From contig NZ_JPRF03000097.1 in assembly GCF_001188955.3 (NCBI RefSeq), positions 62,001 to 126,000 on the forward strand: a stretch of DNA of 64,000 bases, in the 5' to 3' direction. Source of the DNA: Kitasatospora aureofaciens (lineage in GTDB: Bacteria > Actinomycetota > Actinomycetes > Streptomycetales > Streptomycetaceae). Below are positions 15,928 to 22,858 of this stretch, piece by piece; the stretch's first letter is position 1; the number at the start of each line of letters is the position of its first letter. The notes beneath the pieces were generated by a model that made no database searches, had not been told where the DNA came from, and worked only from the letters and a program-made list of their open reading frames with translations. The position numbers were made by a program, and so were the translations under genes.

Positions 15928-15936
15928 CGCCGCCGG

Positions 15937-16953
15937 TCACCGCTTCCGCGCGAGTGCGCGGACGGCGGCGCCGACCAGGACCGCGCCGCCGGTGGCGAGC
16001 AGGCCGTGGTGCTGGGAGGCCCAGAGCTGGGCGCTGCGTTCGTGGGACTCCTCGTCGAAGCGGCCGTGCGCGCCGTGGTCGTGGGAGGCGTCGCTCGGGG
16101 CCCAGAGGTTGGCGTGGTCCTCCGGATTCCGCCGACCCTGGTCCTGCTGGGCGTCGATGCCGGTGCGGGCCAGGTAGCGGTCGAGCAGGCCGGGGGCGAC
16201 GGCGTTGGCGATCAGGGTGGCCGCGGTGCTGCCGCCCACCCAGTACTCGCGGCGCCGGGGGTGGTCGGCGGCGTAGCGGACGGCGCGGGCGGCCACCTCG
16301 GGCTGGGCCACGGGCGCGACGGGCCTGGTTTGGCCGCGCAGCCGGTTGAGCACCCAGTCGAACTGCGGGGTGTTGACCGCCGGCAGCTGGACCATGGTCA
16401 CCCGCACGCCCGTCCTGCTGGCCAGCAGTTCGCAGCGCAGTGCCTCGTGCCAGCCCTGGATGGCGTGCTTGGCGCCGCTGTAGGCGGTCTGGAGCGGGAT
16501 GCCGCGGTAGGCGATCGCGGAGCCGACCTGCACGATCGTGCCGTGGTCGCGCGGCAGCATCCGCTTCAGCGCGGCCCGGGTGGCGTTGACGTAGCCGAGG
16601 TAGGTGACCTCGGTGACCCGGCGGTACTCCTCGGGACTGATCTCCGTGAACGGAGCGAACACCGAGACGAAGGCGTCGTTCACCCAGACGTCGATCGGCC
16701 CGAACTCCGCTTCGGCGCGGGCGGCTGCGGCCTCGCAGGCCTCGGGGTCGGAGACGTCCGCCAGGATGGTGCGCACCGGTGATCCGGCGACCTGGGCCTC
16801 GGCGGAAGCCGCGCGCAGCCCGGCGACGCCACGGGCGACCAGCACCAGCCGGTTGCCGTCGGTGGCGAACGCCCGGACGCAGGCCCGGCCGACTCCGGCG
16901 GTGGCGCCGGTGATGACAACGGTTCGGGGCTCGGAATGCGTACGGGTCCTCAT
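15937..16953 (-). CDS. SDR oxidoreductase with C-terminal hydrophobic tail
   Basis: The product is 338 aa. T-G-A-T-A-G-V-G (15-22), S145, Y158 and K162 (Y-S-G-A-K) form the cofactor and catalytic sites; the usual N-N-A-G is changed to V-N-D-A. The last 25 residues (L-L-A-T-G-G-A-V-L-V-G-A-A-V-R-A) form one hydrophobic segment before a basic end, suggesting membrane association. Similar proteins occur widely in Streptomyces; substrate is unknown. It is cotranscribed with the PHP gene. Upstream, GGAGG is about 20 nt from the ATG, further than normal. Confidence 0.85.
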   Translation of the reverse strand: MRTRTHSEPRTVVITGATAGVGRACVRAFATDGNRLVLVARGVAGLRAASAEAQVAGSPVRTILADVSDPEACEAAAARAEAEFGPIDVWVNDAFVSVFAPFTEISPEEYRRVTEVTYLGYVNATRAALKRMLPRDHGTIVQVGSAIAYRGIPLQTAYSGAKHAIQGWHEALRCELLASRTGVRVTMVQLPAVNTPQFDWVLNRLRGQTRPVAPVAQPEVAARAVRYAADHPRRREYWVGGSTAATLIANAVAPGLLDRYLARTGIDAQQDQGRRNPEDHANLWAPSDASHDHGAHGRFDEESHERSAQLWASQHHGLLATGGAVLVGAAVRALARKR

Positions 16954-17006
16954 GGCGGGCGTCTTGCCAGGCCTCCGGCACCGAAACGTCGGGGCGGGTG
17001 GCCGTG

Positions 17007-17591
17007 TCACGGGTGGTCGCGTCGCGGGTGGGAATGGTCGTCGCAGTCCGGATCGTCCGGATCGTCCGGGGCCCGGGGGCTGCGGCCGTCGTGCCAGTAG
17101 AGGTGCCAGACGGGCAGCACCAGCCAGCAGGACGCGAACCACAGCATGACGCCCGCGGTGATCCAGGCGGAGACCGACGAGTTGGTCGCCACCCGCAGCA
17201 GGAGCAGCAGGGCCGAGCTGATGGTCAGGGCCAGCAGCACCAGGCCGACGGCGACCAACCTGGCGACGGCGTCGACCAGTTGGGGTTTCAGGCGACGCCC
17301 GGCGAAGATCCGGTGGTAGGCGACGGGGGAGGTCAGCGAGCCGGTGGCGAGCGCCCCCAGGACGACCGTGGCCACGTACAGGCCCCGGTCGAAACCGCCG
17401 AGTTGGGAGAAGCGCGGCATGAAGACGACACTCAGCAGGAAGCCGAAGAGGATCTGCGAGCCGGTCTGGGCGACCCTGACCTCCTGGAGCAGGTCTGTCC
17501 AGCGCCGGTCGGCCCGCTCCTCGGGCGACTCGTGGCGGCCGACGCGGGGCCGGGGACCGTGGCCGTCGGGGCCGGTGTTCGTCGCCGCCAT
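17007..17591 (-). CDS. DUF6328 family membrane protein
   Basis: The product is 194 aa from ATG 17591 (GGAGG 8 nt upstream). An acidic N-terminal part with W-T-D-L-L-Q-E-V-R-V-A-Q-T-G is followed by four predicted membrane helices and a His/Asp-rich tail. The L-L-Q-E-(L/V)-R-V-x-Q-(T/V)-G-x-Q-I-L-F stretch is the hallmark of DUF6328. Function is unknown. A GTTT-N15-GGCTAC element upstream suggests stress sigma factor control. Confidence 0.8.
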   Translation of the reverse strand: MAATNTGPDGHGPRPRVGRHESPEERADRRWTDLLQEVRVAQTGSQILFGFLLSVVFMPRFSQLGGFDRGLYVATVVLGALATGSLTSPVAYHRIFAGRRLKPQLVDAVARLVAVGLVLLALTISSALLLLLRVATNSSVSAWITAGVMLWFASCWLVLPVWHLYWHDGRSPRAPDDPDDPDCDDHSHPRRDHP

Positions 17592-17624
17592 GGTGATCGC
17601 CTCCACCTCCTCCCGTCGGCGCGT

Positions 17625-17649
17625 GTAGCCGCGACCGGGCGGGGCAAAC
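17625..17649 (-). promoter_or_regulatory. Candidate SigB-type promoter for DUF6328 gene
   Basis: On the minus strand GTTT (17649-17646) is followed after 15 nt by GGCTAC (17630-17625), one mismatch from GGGTAC. The predicted transcript start is about 30 nt before the ATG at 17591. Confidence 0.45.
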
Positions 17650-17656
17650 GCTGCGC

Positions 17657-18289
17657 ATGGACGAGGAGCGGGTGGCCTGCCCGGCCGCACCCGGCACGGC
17701 CCCGGAGTACTCGACCGCCCGCCGCGCGCGGCACGGTGGTCGGGGCGGCTCGCCGCCGTCCCGACCGGCGCGCCGGGCCGACGGTCCGGCCGGAGCCGCG
17801 GGGTGGCCCGCAGCCGGGGGCCTTTGGGTCGCGGTTGACCGCGACGGGCCGGTGCGGATCGTCCACGTCGCGGGGGAACTGGACCACGACTCGGCGGACG
17901 GGCTGTGCGGCGCGCTGGTCCGTCCGGTCGAGGACGGCATCGAGCGGATCGTGCTCGATCTGGGGGAGTTGGGGTTCTGCGACTCGACCGGGCTCAACAT
18001 CCTGCTGCACGCCCGCCTCGACGCCGAGGCCGTCGGGCTGCGCCTGGAACTCGCGGGCCTGCGTCCGGCCGTGGCGCGGCTGTTCGCGGTCACCGGGGCC
18101 GACACCGTGCTACGCATCCATCCCGATCTCGGGGCGGCGCTGGCCGCGCCCGGTCGCGTGCCGGCGGCGGCGTCCGATGCGCCGTCGGCGTCCGAACCGC
18201 AGTCGGAACGCGAGCAGTGGCCCGAGCCCGAACAGCCGTCGGGGGAAGTGTCGTCGGCGCGACCGGGCGCTCCGCCGGGCCCGGTCTAG
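17657..18289 (+). CDS. STAS domain anti-sigma factor antagonist
   Basis: The product is 210 aa. A Pro/Arg-rich N-terminal part (1-60) precedes a STAS domain (about 62-165) with F-C-D-S-T-G-L-N-I-L-L, where S110 is in the place of the phosphorylated Ser of SpoIIAA/RsbV. The Pro/Glu-rich tail is probably disordered. Antagonists bind anti-sigma kinases and release SigB/SigF-type factors. The next gene encodes a HATPase of the kinase type, 10 nt downstream, and a SigB-type gene lies 1.3 kb away. Its closest relative in the window is the STAS protein at 63645. No clear ribosome site precedes the ATG. Confidence 0.85.
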   Translation: MDEERVACPAAPGTAPEYSTARRARHGGRGGSPPSRPARRADGPAGAAGWPAAGGLWVAVDRDGPVRIVHVAGELDHDSADGLCGALVRPVEDGIERIVLDLGELGFCDSTGLNILLHARLDAEAVGLRLELAGLRPAVARLFAVTGADTVLRIHPDLGAALAAPGRVPAAASDAPSASEPQSEREQWPEPEQPSGEVSSARPGAPPGPV

Positions 18290-18299
18290 GAGGCCCGGC

Positions 18300-18779
18300 A
18301 TGGATCCCACCGGGCGAGGGCGGGCGGCGGCCGCCGGGGAGACCAGGCGGCTCGCCTTCGAGGGCAGCGCGGGCGCGGTGCAGCGCAGCCGTGAGTTCAG
18401 CCGGGCGGCGCTGCGGTCCTGGCACTGGCTGCCCGCCGACGACGAGGAGCAGCGGGCCAGGGCGGAGGACGTCCTGCTGATGGTCTCGGAGCTGGTCACC
18501 AACGCCTGTCTGCACGCCCCCGGCGGCCCGCGCGAGCTGCGCCTGGACTGGGACGGCGTGCGCCTGCGGGTGGAGGTCGTGGACGCCAGCCCCGTGCTGC
18601 CGCGGCTGGCCAGGGCCGCTGATCCGAGTCGCCCGGGCGGGCACGGCCTGCGGGTGGTCGACCGGCTGGCCCGCGCCTGGGGCGCGGCGCCCGACGACGG
18701 GGGCAAGCTGGTCTGGCTGGAGGTCGGGTCGCCGCTGGACCGGCACGTACGGCTCGACGGCTTCAACCGGGGGGGTTGA
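18300..18779 (+). CDS. ATP-binding protein, RsbW/SpoIIAB-like HATPase
   Basis: The product is 159 aa from ATG 18300 (AGGAGG 6 nt upstream). The N-box E-L-V-T-N-A-C-L-H-A (E64 onward) and the G-box G-G-H-G-L-R-V-V-D-R-L-A are those of HATPase_c_2 proteins, the serine kinase/anti-sigma family of actinobacteria. It probably binds the neighbouring STAS protein or a sigma factor. The last codons and the stop lie inside a 17-bp perfect hairpin. Confidence 0.85.
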   Translation: MDPTGRGRAAAAGETRRLAFEGSAGAVQRSREFSRAALRSWHWLPADDEEQRARAEDVLLMVSELVTNACLHAPGGPRELRLDWDGVRLRVEVVDASPVLPRLARAADPSRPGGHGLRVVDRLARAWGAAPDDGGKLVWLEVGSPLDRHVRLDGFNRGG

Positions 18780-18790
18780 AGCCGTCGAGC
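18752..18790. terminator. Bidirectional hairpin overlapping a stop codon
   Basis: Arms 18752-18768 and 18774-18790 pair perfectly over 17 bp around a 5-G loop. The left arm is coding sequence of the HATPase gene and its TGA (18777-18779) is in the right arm. It lies between convergent genes and probably ends both transcripts. Confidence 0.85.
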
Positions 18791-18815
18791 GGGATGGAGC
18801 CGCGGGCGGAAGACG

Positions 18816-18995
18816 CTACCGCTGACCGGGGTGCGGTAGCGGCGGCGGTGCCGGGTCGGGGTCCGGGTAGGGGGACGGGTCCGGGAACGGCGGGATGGGC
18901 GGAGGCACCGGGTCGGGGCCCTCGCCCGGCCGGGGCGCCGGGTTGGGGTGGGGGATCGGCTGGGTGTCCGGATCAGGGGGCGTGGGAACGGTCAT
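18816..18995 (-). CDS. Proline-rich small protein (59 aa)
   Basis: ATG 18995 with GAGGTG at correct spacing opens a 59-codon frame ending in TAG. About 45 percent of residues are Pro, mostly in P-x-P and P-D-P repeats, with few other residue types. It should be soluble and unstructured. It lies 8 nt after the DUF7218 gene on the same strand, so it probably shares that stress-type promoter. Function is unknown. Confidence 0.6.
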   Translation of the reverse strand: MTVPTPPDPDTQPIPHPNPAPRPGEGPDPVPPPIPPFPDPSPYPDPDPAPPPLPHPGQR

Positions 18996-19003
18996 TTCGC
19001 ACC

Positions 19004-19327
19004 TCAGCGGCCGAGCGCGTGGGCCAGTTCGCCCTTGTTCATCTTCGAACGGCCCTTGATGTTGCGGTGCTTGGCCTCGTTGTAGAGCTGGTCGTAGGTC
19101 GGACCGCCGGCGCCCTTGTGGGAGCGCAGGCCGCCGCGCCGCCCGGACGACATGTCGTGGGTCGAGGTGCGGCTCGCCGTCTTGGACTCGCCGTGCCGGG
19201 CGCGTTCCTTGTTGACCGTCCGGGCGGCGATCTCCTCGGCCCGCTTCTCGCTCTCGCCCCGGTCGAGCGCACTGTCCTTGATGTGCTCGTACTGGCGTTC
19301 CCGCTTGGGGCTGGATCCTCGGGGCAT
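19004..19327 (-). CDS. DUF7218 / Rho_N-like small basic protein
   Basis: The product is 107 aa, Lys/Arg/Ser-rich. The C-terminus T-Y-D-Q-L-Y-N-E-A-K-H-R-N-I-K-G-R-S-K-M ending in N-K-G-E-L-A-H-A-L is a Rho_N/SAP-like nucleic-acid-binding helix pair, often annotated as plasmid stabilisation protein in streptomycetes. GAGGAGG precedes the ATG. A good SigB-type promoter lies 43 nt upstream, and the gene is divergent from the sigma factor gene. It may bind nucleic acid under stress; no direct evidence of function. Confidence 0.8.
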   Translation of the reverse strand: MPRGSSPKRERQYEHIKDSALDRGESEKRAEEIAARTVNKERARHGESKTASRTSTHDMSSGRRGGLRSHKGAGGPTYDQLYNEAKHRNIKGRSKMNKGELAHALGR

Positions 19328-19369
19328 GGCGGCCCCTCCTCTCCGTGGTCGGGTCGTTGCCTGAGCTCG

Positions 19370-19393
19370 TTACCCGGATGAATCGGAAGAAAC
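19370..19393 (-). promoter_or_regulatory. SigB-type promoter for DUF7218 gene
   Basis: On the minus strand GTTT (19393-19390) and GGGTAA (19375-19370) are separated by exactly 14 nt, a full match to GNNT-N14-16-GGGTA. The start codon at 19327 is 43 nt downstream. The gene for a matching sigma factor is divergent. Confidence 0.7.
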
Positions 19394-19406
19394 CTTCCTA
19401 AAACGC

Positions 19407-19431
19407 GAATTCCATGTCGTATGTCGGGTAG
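19407..19431 (+). promoter_or_regulatory. Candidate autoregulatory SigB-type promoter of the sigma factor gene
   Basis: GAAT (19407-19410), 15 nt, then GGGTAG (19426-19431), upstream of the sigma gene start at 19601 with a leader of about 160 nt. It overlaps the divergent promoter region, so both genes could be switched together. Confidence 0.5.
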
Positions 19432-19600
19432 AACAACCGTGCGGCGGTTCGCCGGACGAACGCCGCCCGGCACCCGGACCGGGTGCCATCGGGACCTCGC
19501 CCCTCGAAACCGGGCCCGGGTCCTGGGAAAGAGCCCCCCGACGTACGGGCGAGAGCCCGTGGGCGTCGTCGGGCGTTCGTCCCGAGGTCGAGGAGGACAC

Positions 19601-20518
19601 GTGTCCACCCCTCTGGAAACAGCTCCGCACGGCGGGCAGGAAACCGTCCTGTCCTCGGGCACCCCGCCCGACCTGCCGCCGAGACCCACCAAGACCGAAC
19701 TCCGCGCGATGGGCAAGACCGAGGCGCGGGAAATCAGCGACGCACTGTTCGAGCGGCTGTCCGGGCTGGCTCGGGAGAGCGCCGCGTACAGCTATGTCCG
19801 CGGCACGATCATCGAACTGAACATGCCGCTGGTGCGGTTCATCGCGGCCCGCTTCCGGCACCGGGCCGAGGACATGGACGACATCCTCCAGGTGGGCACG
19901 ATCGGCCTGATCAAGGCCGTCGACGGCTACGACCCGCAGCGCGGCGTCGAGTTCGTCACCTATGCCATCCCCACCATCGCCGGCGAGATGAAGCGCTTCT
20001 TCCGGGACACCTCCTGGCCGGTCCGGGTGCCGCGCAGCATGCAGGAGCTGTACCTGACGGTGGCCCGCGGCTCGGACCGGCTCGAACAGCAGCTCGGCCG
20101 CCTCCCGCAGCCGGAGGAGATCGCCCAGGATCTCCACCTGAGCGTCGAGCAGGCCACCGAGGGCCTGGTCGCGGGCCGGGTCTACCGCCCCAGCTCGCTG
20201 GACGCGCTGCGGGACCAGGACACCGACGAGAGCGGCAGCGCGATGCTGGACCGCCTCGGCGGCTGCGACCCCGGCATCGAACTCGCCGACTTCCGCACCG
20301 CCGTGCGCCCCCTGCTCGCCGAACTGCCCGAGCGCGAGCAGACGGTGCTCAAGCTGCGCTTCTGGGAGGGCCGGACCCAGTCCGAGATCGCCGCGCGGAT
20401 CGGCGTCTCCCAGATGCACGTCTCCCGGCTGCTCTCGGCCACGCTGACCCGGCTGCGCGAGCAGCTCGAGGACCGGGACGCGCCGGGCTGGGCAGACCAG
20501 ACGGCCGAGGAGGAATGA
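19601..20518 (+). CDS. SigB/SigF/SigG-family RNA polymerase sigma factor
   Basis: The GTG at 19601 with GAGGAGG 6 nt upstream gives a 305-aa protein; the frame extends further upstream but without sigma homology. Region 2 (D-I-L-Q-V-G-T-I-G-L-I-K-A-V-D-G-Y-D, about 93-110) and F-V-T-Y-A-I-P-T-I-A-G-E-M-K-R are the SigB/SigF core-binding and -10 reading parts; region 4 has the helix-turn-helix Q-S-E-I-A-A-R-I-G-V-S-Q-M-H-V-S (about 260-276). These factors direct the osmotic/oxidative stress response and are held by HATPase anti-sigma factors such as the one encoded nearby. The gene has a candidate self-recognised promoter and ends in a terminator. Confidence 0.93.
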   Translation: MSTPLETAPHGGQETVLSSGTPPDLPPRPTKTELRAMGKTEAREISDALFERLSGLARESAAYSYVRGTIIELNMPLVRFIAARFRHRAEDMDDILQVGTIGLIKAVDGYDPQRGVEFVTYAIPTIAGEMKRFFRDTSWPVRVPRSMQELYLTVARGSDRLEQQLGRLPQPEEIAQDLHLSVEQATEGLVAGRVYRPSSLDALRDQDTDESGSAMLDRLGGCDPGIELADFRTAVRPLLAELPEREQTVLKLRFWEGRTQSEIAARIGVSQMHVSRLLSATLTRLREQLEDRDAPGWADQTAEEE

Positions 20519-20543
20519 CCTTTCCCCGCGCCGGGTGTTTCCG

Positions 20544-20577
20544 ACCCCCCGCAGCGGTTACTCGCGCTGCGGGGGGT
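20544..20577 (+). terminator. Terminator after the sigma factor gene
   Basis: A 13-bp stem (20544-20556 with 20565-20577) of A, six C and GCAGCG against its complement, with an 8-nt loop and a short T-rich tail. It begins 26 nt after the sigma gene stop and separates it from the TPP enzyme gene. Confidence 0.85.
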
Positions 20578-20607
20578 TGTCGTGTGAAGGGCTGAAGGAG
20601 GAGCACC

Positions 20608-22413
20608 GTGTCCCCGAAGGTTTCCGACCACATCCTGGAACGACTGCGCGCCTGGGACGTCCAGTACGTCTTCGGCTATCCCGGCGACGGCATCAACGGA
20701 CTGCTCGCGGCCTGGGGCCGCGCCGACAACAAGCCCGTCTTCGTCCAGGCCCGGCACGAGGAGATGGCCGCCTTCGAGGCCGTTGGCTATGCCAAGTTCT
20801 CCGGCCGCACCGGAGTGTGCGTGGCCACCTCGGGCCCGGGCGCGATCCACCTGCTCAACGGGCTGTACGACGCCAAGCTGGACCACGTGCCGGTGGTGGC
20901 CCTGGTCGGGCAGACCAACCGCAGCGCGATGGGCGGCTCCTACCAGCAGGAGGTCGACCTGCTGAGCCTGTACAAGGACGTCGCCGCCGAGTACTGCCAG
21001 ATGGTGACCGTCCCCGAGCAGCTGCCCAACGTGCTCGACCGGGCGATGCGCACCGCCGCCGCCCGCCGCACCGTCACCGCCGTGATCGTGCCCGCCGACG
21101 TCCAGGAGCTGGACTACAGTCCGCCGGAGCACGCCTTCAAGATGGTGCCCTCCAGCCTGGGCTCCCCGCAGTGGACGGTCGTCCCCGAGGACGACGAGCT
21201 GCGCCGGGCCGCCGACGTGCTCAACGCCGGCAGCAAGGTCGCCATCCTGGTCGGCCAGGGCGCCCGCAGCGCCCGCCGGCAGGTCCAGCAGACGGCCGAA
21301 CTGCTCGGCGCCGGGGTCGCCAAGGCGCTGCTAGGCAAGGACGTGCTGCCCGACACGCTGCCCTACGTCACCGGGTCGATCGGCCTGCTCGGCACCCGCC
21401 CCTCGTACGAGCTGATGCGCGACTGCGACACCCTGCTGACCATCGGCTCGTCCTTCCCGTACAGCCAGTTCCTGCCCGAGTTCGGGCAGGCCAGGGCCGT
21501 GCAGATCGACCTCGACCCGTTCATGGTCGGGATGCGCTACCCGTACGAGGTCAACCTGGTCGGCGACGCCGCCCGCACGCTGGACCGGCTGCTGCCGCTG
21601 TTGGTCCGCAAGGAGGACCGGGACTGGTACCGCACCATCTGCGACAACACCGAGCGCTGGTGGGAGGTGATGGAGCGGCGCGCCGGGGTCGAGGCCGACC
21701 CGATCAACCCCGAGTACGCGATCCACGCCCTCGACCACCTGCTGCCCGACGACGTCATGGTCAGCGCCGACTCCGGCTCCGCCGCCAACTGGTACGCCCG
21801 CCACCTGCGCTTCCGCGGCCGGATGCGCGGCTCGCTGTCCGGCACCCTGGCCACCATGGGCCCCGGTGTCCCGTACGCGATCGGCGCCAAGTTCGCCCAC
21901 CCCGACCGGCCCGCCATCGCCATCGTCGGCGACGGCGCGATGCAGATGAACGGCCTCGCCGAGCTGATCACCATCGCCAAGTACTGGCAGCAGTGGGAGG
22001 ACCCGCGGCTGGTGGTGGCGGTGCTCAACAACCGCGACCTCAACCAGGTCACCTGGGAGATGCGGGCCATGGAGGGCGCCCCGAGCTTCCTGCCCTCCCA
22101 GCAGCTGCCCGACATCGACTACGCGGGCTTCGCGCGTACCCTCGGCCTGGGCGCCGAACGCGCCCTCTCGCCGGGCGACGTCCCCAGCGGCTGGCAGCAC
22201 GCGCTCACCGCGGACCGCCCGTTCGTCCTGGAACTGCGCACCGACCCGGCCGTCCCGCCGATCCCGCCGCACGCCACCTGGGACCAGATCCAGGCCGCCG
22301 CGGCGTCCGTGCTGCGCGGCGACGCCGACCGCACGGCGATGGTCCGCCAGGGGTTCAAGGCGAAGCTCCAGGAGCTGCTGCCGTCCTTCGGAGGCCGGCA
22401 TGGCCATCACTGA
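20608..22413 (+). CDS. Thiamine pyrophosphate-dependent enzyme (pyruvate oxidase / acetolactate synthase-like)
   Basis: The product is 601 aa from GTG 20608 (AAGGAGG upstream). R-H-E-E-M-A-A-F (E51) holds the cofactor-activating Glu; the PP domain has G-D-G-A-M-Q-M-N-G (about 441-449) ending in N-N at about 474, the ThDP/Mg site. It resembles pyruvate oxidase-type enzymes (PoxB group) more than acetolactate synthase. FAD- or quinone-dependent decarboxylation of a 2-keto acid is likely. The next gene, a membrane protein, overlaps by 14 nt, and a flavoprotein follows, which suggests an electron-transferring oxidation unit. Confidence 0.85.
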   Translation: MSPKVSDHILERLRAWDVQYVFGYPGDGINGLLAAWGRADNKPVFVQARHEEMAAFEAVGYAKFSGRTGVCVATSGPGAIHLLNGLYDAKLDHVPVVALVGQTNRSAMGGSYQQEVDLLSLYKDVAAEYCQMVTVPEQLPNVLDRAMRTAAARRTVTAVIVPADVQELDYSPPEHAFKMVPSSLGSPQWTVVPEDDELRRAADVLNAGSKVAILVGQGARSARRQVQQTAELLGAGVAKALLGKDVLPDTLPYVTGSIGLLGTRPSYELMRDCDTLLTIGSSFPYSQFLPEFGQARAVQIDLDPFMVGMRYPYEVNLVGDAARTLDRLLPLLVRKEDRDWYRTICDNTERWWEVMERRAGVEADPINPEYAIHALDHLLPDDVMVSADSGSAANWYARHLRFRGRMRGSLSGTLATMGPGVPYAIGAKFAHPDRPAIAIVGDGAMQMNGLAELITIAKYWQQWEDPRLVVAVLNNRDLNQVTWEMRAMEGAPSFLPSQQLPDIDYAGFARTLGLGAERALSPGDVPSGWQHALTADRPFVLELRTDPAVPPIPPHATWDQIQAAAASVLRGDADRTAMVRQGFKAKLQELLPSFGGRHGHH

Positions 22414-22858
22414 CCCGCTCCGCCGGGGCACCGGCCTGGTGCTGCGCAACGTCCGCACCGGGCGCTTCCAGCGCTCGCTCGCCCTCGCGACCGGCGTCGG
22501 CTCGGTGATCACCGCCGCCGAGATCTACCTGGAGCACGACCGGGCCGGCTTCGGCAACCGCGTCATGTGGTGGCCGGTCTGGCTCGGCCCGGTCGGCGCC
22601 GTCGCCGGGGTGGCCGGGGCGCTCAGCCCCCGGGCCGCGCGCACCCTGCTGCCGGTCGCCTCCGCGTCCATAGTCGCCAACGGCCTGCAGGGCACCTGGC
22701 TGCACGTGCGCGGCATCGCCGAGAAGCCCGGCGGCTGGGAAATGGCCCGCTACAACGTCGAGATGGGCCCGCCGCTGTTCGCGCCGCTGCTGATGAGCTT
22801 CGTCGGAGGGATGGGCCTGGTGGCCGCCGTACTGCGCCGGGAGTCGCCCGATGCCTGA
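22400..22858 (+). CDS. Four-helix membrane protein of unknown function
   Basis: The product is 152 aa with about four hydrophobic segments (about 28-45, 55-75, 83-100 and 128-147). I recognise no domain. It overlaps the TPP enzyme gene by 14 nt and the GMC gene by 8 nt, so the three are translated as a unit. A membrane anchor or electron carrier partner for the flavoprotein is an inference from position only; no haem-binding His pair pattern is obvious. Confidence 0.75.
   Translation: MAITDPLRRGTGLVLRNVRTGRFQRSLALATGVGSVITAAEIYLEHDRAGFGNRVMWWPVWLGPVGAVAGVAGALSPRAARTLLPVASASIVANGLQGTWLHVRGIAEKPGGWEMARYNVEMGPPLFAPLLMSFVGGMGLVAAVLRRESPDA

Noticed and set aside
13673..16981. A 1102-codon minus-strand frame covering several genes
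   Set aside because: Only the last third encodes a real SDR; the front is low-complexity Arg/Pro/Gly antisense-like sequence overlapping the PHP and second SDR genes in another frame.
16970..16993. GTTT-N15-GGCAAG before the SDR at 16953 on the minus strand
   Set aside because: The -10 has two mismatches including the conserved T; not supported.
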